A DNA stretch of 7,556 bases from Lentzea sp. (GCA_030146905.1 JASLAV010001126.1:1-7556), one strand, 5' to 3'. Positions 1-6,252 are shown, counted from the stretch's first letter. The notes: generated by a model not told the origin, from the letters alone. Numbers and translations: made by a program.

Positions 1-445
1 TCAACACCCGGCCGATGGTCGAGTGGTCCAGGTTCGGGATGTCCTCGGTGAGCTCGACGTGCTTTTCCAGCAGCCGCAACGACCACCGGCCACGCCCTGC
101 CGGCGGCTGCGAACACGCCAGTGCGATCAGCCGGGCCTCGATCTCCCCGGTCACCGGCGACGGCACCGGCGGCGAGTCACGCTTCTTGCGGCCGATCGTG
201 GCCAGGACATCACCGCCGGTCTCGGCAAACCGCCGGGCGACCAGTTGCAGCATCTCGTCCGAGACCCCGAGCCGGTCCGCGATCACTTCCTTCGGATCAG
301 GCTCACCCACCGAAGTATCCAGTGCGAGCAGCACCCGAGCCCGCCTGATCGCCGACGCCGAGCGCACGCCCGTGGTGGTCAGCCGGAGCAGCTCTTCACG
401 ATCCCGCGCCGACAACGTGACCGGCCGTTTCAACTGGGAGGCCAT
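1..445 (-). CDS. IS630-family transposase, N-terminal part (runs off the left edge)
   Basis: The minus strand is open from an ATG at 443-445 to the window edge, giving 148 residues with no stop. The product starts MASQLKRPVTLSARDREELL. It shows the usual IS630 N-terminal order: a basic start, an 'IRRARVLLALD' helix, a helix-turn-helix around 'VIADRLGVSDEMLQLVARRF' (residues about 57-76), a basic linker, and near the edge 'GRGRWSLRLLEK' and 'DHSTIGRVL', which match the conserved segment just before the DDE domain. A GGGAGG site (complement of 454-459) lies 8 nt before the ATG and supports this start. The catalytic DDE domain would lie left of position 1, so I cannot tell whether the element is intact. 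Family assignment is from remembered motifs; IS subgroup is not assigned. Confidence 0.85.
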   Translation of the reverse strand, partial: MASQLKRPVTLSARDREELLRLTTTGVRSASAIRRARVLLALDTSVGEPDPKEVIADRLGVSDEMLQLVARRFAETGGDVLATIGRKKRDSPPVPSPVTGEIEARLIALACSQPPAGRGRWSLRLLEKHVELTEDIPNLDHSTIGRVL

Positions 446-490
446 CACCACAGCCTCCCAGCCAAAGACTCCATAACTAAGCAGCGACAC
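1..490 (-). mobile_element. One end of an IS630-type insertion sequence
   Basis: The transposase start lies 30-60 bases inside a probable element end, since IS630-type elements have short 5' leaders and insert at TA. I cannot place the terminal inverted repeat because the other end is outside the window. TA dinucleotides near 475-497 are candidate junctions; the right limit given is approximate. Confidence 0.5.
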
Positions 491-1187
491 GCTACTAGAC
501 CTGTCGGGGCCGCCGGAGGCACGGCGGCGCAGGCTGGCCGGAGTGGGGCGGCGCGCGACCAATCAGGCGCTCGCCCGTTGCGGGGAGGAGACGAAGTTCC
601 GTGTACTGCTGGTGACCTACAGGGTGCAACGGGTGCTTGAGCCCGTGGTCGGGGCTGTTGCGGTGAGCCGAGGACTACCTCCGGCACGCCGCCGTGCGGC
701 GTGGCCTCGACCTCAGTCTCGCCTGAGGGCTGCGGGCGGCCCTGCCCCTCCACGGCACCCCGATCCCAGCCAGACCGCACGCCACCCCCACCCCACCGGG
801 TTGGCGACCGGACCCGACCGGGCGAGAGCTACCGGATGACAGCCGGGTGATCTCGGTGCGGGCCAGCGATGGTGTGTGGGCTGTCTCGGTGATTGGCCTG
901 CTGGGGTGCGGGAGTCTGGTAGTTCGGAGTCCAGGTGTTGGCTGTTCGGCACGGGTGCGGAGCGGCGTGAGTGCCTGGTGCTCATGAGACGTCCTCGGTT
1001 CCGCTGGCGGAGCGGGCGCTTGGAGGGGCTGCGTGCCGAGTCCGGTAAAACGTGGGAGTCCTGCCCGTGGGATGAGCCGCCAGCCGCCAGCCGCCAGCCG
1101 CCAGCCGCCAGCCGCCTGACGCCGTGCCGCTGGGTGGAGCGCGGAACGCGAGGAAGCAGCGTTCATGGCCGCGTTCACCGGCCGCTC
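446..1187. other. Gene-poor stretch beside the IS end
   Basis: I find no reading frame here with recognisable domains. The long open frames on both strands are rich in Arg, Pro, Gly and Ala and look like GC-driven openness; none has a convincing ribosome binding site and protein-like composition. The stretch contains the heptamer repeat listed separately and otherwise shows no RNA gene or clear promoter. Confidence 0.5.
1075..1116. repeat. Perfect 7-bp tandem repeat, six copies
   Basis: Six exact head-to-tail copies of AGCCGCC fill 42 bases. A heptamer unit shifts the reading frame with each copy gained or lost, but no supported gene crosses it, so it looks like a non-coding simple-sequence repeat. 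Confidence 0.95.
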
Positions 1188-1230
1188 GCCCGGTCTGCCG
1201 GGCGGGTCACCCCCGCCTGGCGGACCGGGC
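1188..1230 (-). terminator. 19-bp GC-rich hairpin after the 1239-1821 gene
   Basis: Bases 1188-1206 pair with 1212-1230 around a 5-base loop (TCACC), giving a 19-bp stem with two non-Watson-Crick positions. In a plus-strand RNA both are G-U wobbles; in a minus-strand RNA they are A-C mismatches. It starts 9 bases past the stop of the minus-strand gene ending at 1239, so a terminator or 3'-end stabiliser is the simplest reading. No T-tract follows on either side, so it is not a classic intrinsic terminator; actinomycete terminators often lack one. Confidence 0.6.
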
Positions 1231-1238
1231 CAGAATGG

Positions 1239-1821
1239 TCAGATGCCGATCGTGTCGCGGAGGGTCGTGAACGCCTCGACGATCAGGGCCACGCACACCG
1301 CGGCGACCGTCTTGACCCAGATACTGGTCTCGCCCAGGACGGTGCGTTCCTCGGGCTTCTCCCGGCCGCGGTCGATCAGCGAGTCCCAGGCGGCGCCGTG
1401 GGCGTCGTCGACCTGCTTGCGGCTCTTGTTCCGCTCGGCCTGCATCGGCTTGCCCCACTGGTCGTCGGAGACCTTCTTCGCGGCGAGGTCCTTGACGGCC
1501 TTTTCGGTGCGGCCCTTGGTGCCCTCCATCGCCTGGACGAACTTGGTGTCGTTCTGCTTGACCTTGCCGGCGACGTCCGGGTGCAGCTTGCTGGTGTCGA
1601 GCGGCGGGATGTCCTTGAGCTTCTTGAGCGGGTCCTCGCCGGGACTTGCGTAGACGGCCGCGGTGTCGTCGTCGAGACCGAACACGCCGGACAGGGTGGT
1701 GTGCAGCTCGCGGCTCAGGTCGATCTGGGTGAGCCAAGCCGCGTGGGACGCATCCGACTGGCTGGCGACGCTCCCACTCCTCGTCGCTGATGCGGGCGGA
1801 ACGGTCGAGAACGCTGGTCAC
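1239..1821 (-). CDS. Hypothetical protein with C-terminal membrane helix, frame-broken near its 5' end
   Basis: I do not recognise this family. From a GTG at 1821 with GGAAGG 9 nt upstream the product begins MTSVLDRSARISDEEWE. That frame then turns Arg/Pro-rich, while the frame one base over gives a natural continuation (VASQSDASHAAWLTQIDLSR, then 'ELHTTLSGVFGLDDD') that stays open to the TGA at 1239-1241. The two segments meet at about 1770, where removing one base or adding two restores a single protein of about 193 residues. The body is hydrophilic, with many Lys, Asp and Gln. Near the end, 'WVKTVAAVCVALIVEAFTTL' is a plausible membrane helix followed by only six residues, so the protein could be tail-anchored with its bulk in the cytoplasm. 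If the break is real, translation from the GTG at 1685 would give an intact 148-residue form, but I see no good binding site there. Confidence 0.6.
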
Positions 1822-2299
1822 AGTGATGCACCTTCCATGAACACGGTCCCGGCCGGGGCGGCAGGGACCTCAGCGACGCTGGCCGCGCTCTGCGCCGCGA
1901 GAGGCCGACGACGTCATGACCACACGTCCGGGGCCCCGTTCGGGGACAGCAGGACACACCGAGTGATGCAGCCCATCGGACAGTCCCTACGCCGTGGCGT
2001 TCCCCGAAGTCATGGCGCTGACCAGGCTGCTGTGCTCCGACTGCTGGCGCACCGCGCCCGATTTCAGCGTGGACGGTGCTCACGGTCTCGTGGGATCACG
2101 GATGAACTTCTCCGAATGTGCGGCGCGGACGTACCGCACGGAGGCGCCGATGCCGAGTCCGAACACCACTGCCTGACGAAGACACCGACGCCTGACCACA
2201 CCTTCAGGGGATCGAGGTTGTGTGATGTGTGGGCGGAGGTGGAGCGGCAACTCGATGGGTGTCCAGAACGCGCAGGTCGATCCCACGGAGGTGGGTGTC
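1822..2299. other. Gene-poor spacer between divergent genes
   Basis: This spacer lies between the start of the minus-strand gene (1821) and the start of the cold-shock-domain gene (2300), so promoters for both should be here. I cannot pick convincing -35/-10 pairs. A GC palindrome, CGGGGCCCCG, followed by TTCGGGG lies near 1929-1945. A 60-codon plus-strand frame (1994-2176) starts with GTG, lacks a Shine-Dalgarno site and has no recognisable motif, so I do not call it. Confidence 0.4.
2286..2292 (+). promoter_or_regulatory. Shine-Dalgarno site that sets the cold-shock-domain gene start
   Basis: GGAGGTG, within ACGGAGGTGGG, lies 7 nt before the ATG at 2300. It favours initiation at 2300 over the in-frame upstream ATGs (2222, 2225) and over the internal ATG at 2435. 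It is the main evidence that the signal-peptide segment is translated. Confidence 0.75.
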
Positions 2300-2644
2300 A
2301 TGCGGACAGTGATGCGTATCGCGGCTGCCATGGCCATTGCCGCGGCGGTGCCAGTAGCAGGCGTATCGAGCGCTGTGGCGGTGTCGAGCGCCGATGTGGT
2401 TGTTCCACACCCGTACGCAGCCGTTGAGCGGGTGATGGACTCGACGGGCACAGTCAAGTGGTTCAACGAGGAGAAGGGCTTTGGCTTTATCACGCCGGAC
2501 GGCGGTGGGCCAGACGTGTACGTCAACTACCTCTCGATCGGCGGCGGCTACAAGTCGCTGGAGCCGGGACAGCGTGTGGAGTTCCAAGTGGCCCAAGGAC
2601 AGCATGGGTCGCAAGCGACTGACGTACGGCCCATAGATCAATGA
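2300..2644 (+). CDS. Cold-shock-domain (CspA-type) protein with N-terminal signal peptide
   Basis: The product has 114 residues. Residues 46-114 form a full CspA-type nucleic-acid-binding domain: [11 protein letters not shown]1 KGFGFI (59-64), RNP2-like DVYVNY (72-77), [13 protein letters not shown], and QATDVRPI at the end. This domain alone is the usual length of a free-standing bacterial cold-shock protein. In front of it, residues 1-27 look like an export signal: Met-Arg start, hydrophobic Ala/Val core ([16 protein letters not shown]) and an Ala-Val-Ala site before VSSAD. CspA proteins normally act in the cytoplasm as RNA chaperones, so this arrangement is odd. The start at 2300 is supported by a strong Shine-Dalgarno site. 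The ATG at 2435 would give a 69-residue cytoplasmic form but has only a weak GAGCGG before it. The aromatic RNA-binding surface is kept, but the RNP2 VFVHF-type motif reads VYVNY, with His replaced by Asn. Domain identity is sure; export is inferred. Confidence 0.9.
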   Translation: MRTVMRIAAAMAIAAAVPVAGVSSAVAVSSADVVVPHPYAAVERVMDSTGTVKWFNEEKGFGFITPDGGGPDVYVNYLSIGGGYKSLEPGQRVEFQVAQGQHGSQATDVRPIDQ

Positions 2645-2785
2645 CCTGGCCGCCCGCTACAGCGGAAATGCCAAGACAGTCGTAGACGGTCGGTCATGCC
2701 AGCAACTCACGCGGCAACTTGGGCCCCTCGTCACCGGCGAAGTGTCCACCACCCGCCGCGACGGTGATCAACGAGGTTCGCAACC

Positions 2786-2848
2786 TAAGCCCGGACGCTC
2801 GCAGCGGCCTCGCAAGGTAAGTCCGGACTTCGCAAGCTTCGTCCGGAC
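2786..2848. repeat. Three CCGGAC-centred repeats, two as 8-bp palindromes 20 bp apart
   Basis: TAAGCCCGGAC (2786-2796) and TAAGTCCGGAC (2818-2828) are near-identical direct repeats 32 bp apart. GTCCGGAC occurs exactly at 2821-2828 and 2841-2848, 20 bp centre to centre, about two helical turns. The 12-bp AAGTCCGGACTT (2819-2830) is a perfect palindrome. The two GTCCGGAC copies can also pair as a stem around a 12-base loop. This looks like a tandem operator or a hairpin. I do not recognise the site as that of a known regulator. Confidence 0.6.
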
Positions 2849-3282
2849 GGACAGCAGCCATGCGTGTCGGTAGCGAAGACAAGCATTTGCTCACGTTCGA
2901 GCTGGAGGAATCTCGACTGATCCCACATCGCTGCTACCAGCGGCAGGGGACGTGGTTCACGCTGGTGGATACATTTCTGCTCGGAACCGGAACATAGGCG
3001 GTCCTGTGGCGGTGGCCCCTGGTGCTCGTGTTCGGCTGCTCGGTTGGATCGGCTGGCGTTTGGGCGGCAATCTCGAACGGCCGGAGGGACGTTGTAGCGC
3101 TGTTGCTCGGTCTGCCAGGAGTCCGCACCGCGCGGCTGCTGCCGGAGGCGTGCGTATCGCAGTGACCTGTGTCCGGCCTGCCCGTCACTCATGCAGGTGA
3201 TTCCGTGCGGTCTGGGGGGTGAACGGTGCATGGGCGCAGGTCACAGCGGTATGCCGAACGCTGACCGTATCCGCGCAGATCC

Positions 3283-3288
3283 AGGAGG
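3283..3288 (+). promoter_or_regulatory. Shine-Dalgarno site of the rodlin gene
   Basis: AGGAGG lies 4 nt before the ATG at 3293. It rules out the longer in-frame start at 3191, which has no such site and would hide the signal peptide. Confidence 0.85.
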
Positions 3289-3292
3289 AACC

Positions 3293-3694
3293 ATGAAACA
3301 CACCACCGTCGCCACCGCACTAGTGTGCATGATCACCGCCCTGGCCCTGCCCGGTATTGCGCAGGCCTCCGCCGCACCCGCGGCGTCGGCCGCCGTCCAG
3401 ACCACCGGCGACCACGACAGTGCCGACGCCAATGCCGCCGTGACGCGGTATGGCAACACCCAGACCGGCGGCAAGGAGTTCCCGCAGACGCCGCTCATCC
3501 AGGGCACCTTGAATATGCCCTGCATCGGAATCGAGTCGCTCACCGCTCTGGCCAACATCGGGGACCAGGACATGCCCGTTGTCACGTCACAGGAACTGTG
3601 CGGCGAAAACTCCACGGTCAGCGACGACCCGCTGTCACACATCCTGAGCGATATCCCCATCCTGTCTGGGAACGCCTCGTCCCACGGGCGCTGA
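3293..3694 (+). CDS. Rodlin-like secreted cell-surface protein
   Basis: The product has 133 residues and starts MKHTTVATALVCMITALALP, a signal peptide with likely cleavage after AQA or ASA (residues 22-29). The mature part matches the rodlin pattern as I remember it from Streptomyces RdlA and RdlB: 'YGNTQTGG', then 'PQTPLIQGTLNMPCIGI' (65-81), a hydrophobic middle, 'VVTSQELCGENST' (96-108), and a 'PLSHILSDIPILSGNASS' end. Two cysteines remain after cleavage (77 and 103), as expected for a disulfide pair. In Streptomyces, rodlins help arrange chaplin fibrils into rodlets on aerial hyphae and spores, and RdlB can form amyloid. No chaplin and no second rodlin gene is in the window. The gene looks intact, with a near-ideal ribosome binding site. 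Its 3' end abuts the remains of a regulator on the other strand. The rodlin call rests on motif memory only. Confidence 0.8.
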   Translation: MKHTTVATALVCMITALALPGIAQASAAPAASAAVQTTGDHDSADANAAVTRYGNTQTGGKEFPQTPLIQGTLNMPCIGIESLTALANIGDQDMPVVTSQELCGENSTVSDDPLSHILSDIPILSGNASSHGR

Positions 3695-3704
3695 TACCCC
3701 CGCT

Positions 3705-4786
3705 GTGCCTCGTTCGGTGCCGAGTGCCGCAGCGCCCGCGCGAGGACGAACCGCCAGCCGCACACCGACGGGTTGACTATTGGCGAGGCGTCGAGGAACC
3801 TCCCGACCTCTCGCAGAACGGCGTCGCCCTGTGCGAGCGCCAGCGCGCCCACGACCGCCCTGGGCACCGGCATGATCACCGCGTCCGGCTGGTTGTCCGG
3901 ATAGCCCCGCTCCGTGCAGATCGCCGCCGCACGCTTGACCTCGCCACGAGCCAGCAGAGCCATGATGAGCGTGCCGGTGGCGAATCACTCGGCCGGTGTG
4001 CCAGCGCCGCTGCGGGTGGCCAGGCGCAGGGCGATGTCGGCGTCGGCCACGGCGTCGTGCAGGCGGCCAAGCAGCAGGGCCGTCTGTCCCCGGTTGGCGT
4101 GCGCGAACGCCAGGTGCGTGCCACGCCAGCCGTTGCGCTCGAACTCGTAGACCGCCTGTTCGAACAGGTCGTTCGAGAGGTCGGCGTGGCCGGAATACAG
4201 GTGCACGAAAGCGGTCATGGTCGCGACTTCCATGCCTTGGTCCACATCAGCGAACACCACCCCACGCCGGACGACCCGCTGCACGGCCGCCATGCCTTCG
4301 GCGCGCGGCCGGCCGCGTAGCACCAGGCTCCAGGCGTGCTCGACGATCAGCAGCCGTTCCACGTCGGTGCTGCCGGTCAGCGGCGGCGCGATCCGGTCGA
4401 GTAGAGCCATGCGGTCGGCTCGGAGCGGGTCGTCGGCCCACCACGTGGCCCACAGCAGTTGCTCGGCGAGCAATCGTTGGCGGAGCTGATCGTCAGCGCA
4501 GCGATCTGAGGCGGAGTCGAGCAGGCGGACGGCATCGCCGAGTGGTCCGCGTAGCCGTGGGTCTTGGCCAGCGCCACAGCGGCGTCGGTGCGCAGGCCGT
4601 CGTCCGGCGCCTGCCGGTACGCCTCGCGGAGTTCGGGGATCGCCGCTGCCACCTGACCCAGGGCTAGGGCCTGGCCGTGCCGCAGGCGAACCGCGCACTG
4701 GCGGGCCACTGGCGGCGGTTCGTCGAGTGCCCGGTGGAGATAGCGCGCGGCCGTGGTCGACAGCCCCGACGCGAACATGCGGTGGC
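3705..4786 (-). pseudogene. Relic of a LAL-type LuxR-family transcriptional regulator
   Basis: Read on the minus strand, the remnant opens with 'MFASGLSTTAARYLHRALDE' and continues in TPR-like helices typical of the middle of large ATP-dependent LuxR regulators (LAL/MalT type). Three defects are visible. First, the frame breaks at about 4541-4545: 'ALAKTHGYADH' in one frame continues as 'LGDAVRLLDSASD' in the next, consistent with loss of one base. Second, a TGA at 3985-3987 interrupts '...GTPAE' and 'FATGTLIMALLARGEV'; family proteins usually have Trp there, so TGG to TGA is likely. Third, both ends are missing: no Walker ATPase region upstream of about 4786, and homology stops near 3705 ('NPSVCGWRFVLARAL' is the last good block), before the C-terminal HTH. 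About 350 of an expected 900 or more residues remain. It should not make a working regulator. Confidence 0.75.
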
Positions 4787-4875
4787 GCCAGCCGGGACTG
4801 GTCAGCGCTTGGACCGGTCAGAGCGTCGAGGTCGATCATGATGAGCACGCCGGCGACCTTGCCGGTGAACTCGCC

Positions 4876-5012
4876 GTACTTGAGTTCGGGCACGAGGACG
4901 TGCTGACGATCGCGGAAGGCATCGAGATCCGGTTGGACGTTCAGCGTCTGCCCGGCACCGCCAACTCGAAACCGTTGTGGTTGTGGCACTCCAGCACCGC
5001 CCAGGAAGAGGT
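4876..5012 (+). pseudogene. Fragment of an actinobacterial DDE-type putative transposase
   Basis: One plus-strand frame reads 'HEDVLTIAEGIEIRLDVQRL' followed by 'PGTANSKPLWLWHSSTA'. This resembles the conserved block 'GTxIRLxVxxLPGxxxPKPxWLW' that I associate with the actinobacterial putative transposase family known as NF041680. Only about 40 residues are recognisable. The frame has no credible start, and the regions expected before and after the block are absent, so it is a remnant. It sits between the broken regulator and an integrase tail. The family name is from memory and needs a profile search. Confidence 0.55.
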
Positions 5013-5075
5013 CGCCGCAGCACATGGCCCACACCGGAAGGGTCTTCGGCGCGACCACGTCAACCTCGTCGGCCG

Positions 5076-5252
5076 CTTGATGAGGCCAAGGAGCAGGGCT
5101 GGCTCGGCGAGGTCGCCGCGATCGAGACCACACTGGCCACCGCCGAGCAGAAGCTCGTGGCCATGCGATCGGCAGCAGCCCAGCACACCACTACTACCCT
5201 GGGGATGCCCGGTTTCGGTCCGGCTGTTGGAAGGTCGAGTTTCAACAGCTGA
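5076..5252 (+). pseudogene. C-terminal tail of a tyrosine-type integrase/recombinase
   Basis: The frame reads 'LDEAKEQGWLGEVAAIETTL', then 'ATAEQKLVAMRSAAAQHTTT' and 'TLGMPGFGPAVGR', and stops at TGA 5250-5252. 'GWLGEV...' followed by a coiled segment and 'LGMP' is the usual C-terminal extension of actinobacterial integrases found in mobile elements. The catalytic Arg-His-Tyr core is not present upstream in any frame. The frame just upstream ('HVNLVGRL') would join if one base were added at about 5078, but I cannot tell whether that part belongs. Treat it as a truncated relic. Confidence 0.55.
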
Positions 5253-5323
5253 TCTACAAACCGTCCGTGCGTTCGATCATGGCGATTTGAGTGTGTTTGC
5301 AGGAGCGTTGAGATACTGCTGAG

Positions 5324-5356
5324 GGCATGAGACTGAGGCACCTCATGCCTTACTTT
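5324..5356 (+). promoter_or_regulatory. Inverted repeat inside a possible promoter of the DoxX-like gene
   Basis: GGCATGAG (5324-5331) and CTCATGCC (5342-5349) are perfect 8-bp inverted arms around 10 bases. Nested in them is TGAGG-CA-CCTCA (5334-5345), another perfect inverted repeat. ATGAGA (5327-5332) and TACTTT (5351-5356) could be a weak -35/-10 pair with 18-bp spacing; that would put the repeat across the -35 box and spacer, where a repressor would block polymerase. Alternatively the stem followed by TTACTTT could be a weak terminator for whatever lies upstream. Symmetry is certain; role is inferred. Confidence 0.5.
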
Positions 5357-5394
5357 AGTCAGGTGTCTGGCGATCACGATTGTTGATAGAAGCG

Positions 5395-6252
5395 ATGGGG
5401 GAGACGTTGTACGCGTTCTGTCGATACGGGGCCGCGTTGGTGCTGGTCGTCTATGGGTTCGCGAAGCTCAACGGGTCGCAGTTCACGGTTCTGTCGTCCG
5501 AATTGGACAAGCCAATGGGTGATGTCTCAGGTTTCTGGCTGACCTGGCATTACTTCGGCTTCTCGCCGATTTTCGGCACGCTGGTCGCGCTGGTCCAGAT
5601 CACTCTCGGAGTACTGCTGTGCTGGCGCAAGACCACATTGATGGCCGCATGCGGCGGGCTGGGCGTGCTCGCCACGATCACACTGATCGACCTGACCTAT
5701 GGCGTCGATGCCAGCGGTACCGTGATGGCTGCGGCAACCACCGCCTGCCTGGGTTTCGTGGTGGCCCGGCATCGTGCTGACCTCGTGCGCGTGCTCTGGA
5801 CCGACCAGCACTCCACCGACACACGAGGTATGCGCGAGGTCATCGTGAGGGTGATCATCCAGGTCGCGGTGTTGGTCGCGGCGTTCGCTGGCACATACTG
5901 GATTGCCAATGAGAACAACCGTGCGCCGACGCCGCTGGATGGCGCCTGGGAGGTCCGTATCGGGACCTACCAGCCAGTCGGCACTGTTCATCCGGTTGAG
6001 CGCCTGTACTTCGAGTACAACCGCGCTTACCTGGTGGTCTTCCGCTTCGGCAACCAATGGATCGAGCACCATTTCGAGGTTGACCCCGCACGGCGGGAGC
6101 TGCGAATATGGGAAAAGTGGCTCCGCAAAGACACGCCCCTGTTGTTCAATGGTGTCTATGAGCTGACCGGCGATCGACTGATGATCACCGGAACCTTTGA
6201 CGACAACGCCTCTCCCGTTCGCCTCGAACTCACCCGACTCAGGAATCGCTGA
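5395..6252 (+). CDS. DoxX-like integral membrane protein with C-terminal soluble beta-rich domain
   Basis: From the ATG at 5395 the product has 285 residues. Four hydrophobic segments come first (about 7-25, 56-77, 81-101, 108-125) in the DoxX-type pattern, including a 'YGFAKLNGSQF' motif after helix 1. A fifth helix follows (150-171), then a soluble domain (about 180-283) with alternating polar and hydrophobic strands ('ERLYFEYNRAYLVVF', 'IEHHFEVDPARRELRIWE', 'DRLMITGTFDDNASPVRLEL') suggesting a small lipocalin-like barrel. I recall the same DoxX-plus-barrel fusion in other bacterial lineages; its substrate is not known to me. Some DoxX relatives are quinone- or redox-linked, but no such residues are obvious here. 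A TTG at 5380 is an alternative start; an in-frame TAG at 5356-5358 excludes anything longer. Neither start has a strong Shine-Dalgarno site. The reading frame is intact and it stands alone as a single-gene unit with its own terminator. Confidence 0.8.
   Translation: MGETLYAFCRYGAALVLVVYGFAKLNGSQFTVLSSELDKPMGDVSGFWLTWHYFGFSPIFGTLVALVQITLGVLLCWRKTTLMAACGGLGVLATITLIDLTYGVDASGTVMAAATTACLGFVVARHRADLVRVLWTDQHSTDTRGMREVIVRVIIQVAVLVAAFAGTYWIANENNRAPTPLDGAWEVRIGTYQPVGTVHPVERLYFEYNRAYLVVFRFGNQWIEHHFEVDPARRELRIWEKWLRKDTPLLFNGVYELTGDRLMITGTFDDNASPVRLELTRLRNR

Larger units (their letters stand above)
2645..3292. other. Gene-poor stretch upstream of the rodlin gene
   Basis: No gene is supported over about 650 bases. 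A short CCGC-TACA-GCGG hairpin (2654-2665) follows the cold-shock-domain stop. The CCGGAC-motif cluster is listed separately. A 45-codon plus-strand frame (ATG 2860, stop TAG 2996-2998) reads MRVGSEDKHLLTFELEESRL at its start; it lacks a Shine-Dalgarno site and I recognise nothing in it. The last 100 bases should hold the rodlin promoter, but I see no clear consensus. Confidence 0.4.

Noticed and set aside
876..1790. Long plus-strand open frame of about 304 codons
   Set aside because: It crosses the heptamer repeat and lies antisense to the better-supported gene at 1239-1821. Composition is Arg/Gly/Leu-rich, with no ribosome binding site or motif.
1994..2176. 60-codon plus-strand frame
   Set aside because: GTG start without a binding site, mixed composition, no homology that I recognise.
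2694..2894. 66-codon minus-strand frame ending in GPKLPRELLA
   Set aside because: The end looks protein-like but no family or binding site was found, and it crosses the palindrome cluster.
2860..2998. 45-codon plus-strand frame with a normal stop
   Set aside because: Composition is protein-like, but there is no Shine-Dalgarno site and no recognisable motif; mentioned in the spacer entry only.
3241..3704. Minus-strand continuation of the regulator frame through the rodlin gene
   Set aside because: Family similarity stops near 3705. The open frame beyond that is the shadow of the rodlin gene.
3985..5133. Minus-strand open frame of about 382 codons taken as one gene
   Set aside because: Only its last 185 or so codons match the LAL regulator. 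The upstream half is antisense to the transposase and integrase fragments, and the Pro/Arg-rich middle is the out-of-frame stretch beyond the frameshift. A stretch near 4820-4890 (VAGVLIMIDLDALTG) looked faintly like a DUF222 segment but was too weak to call.
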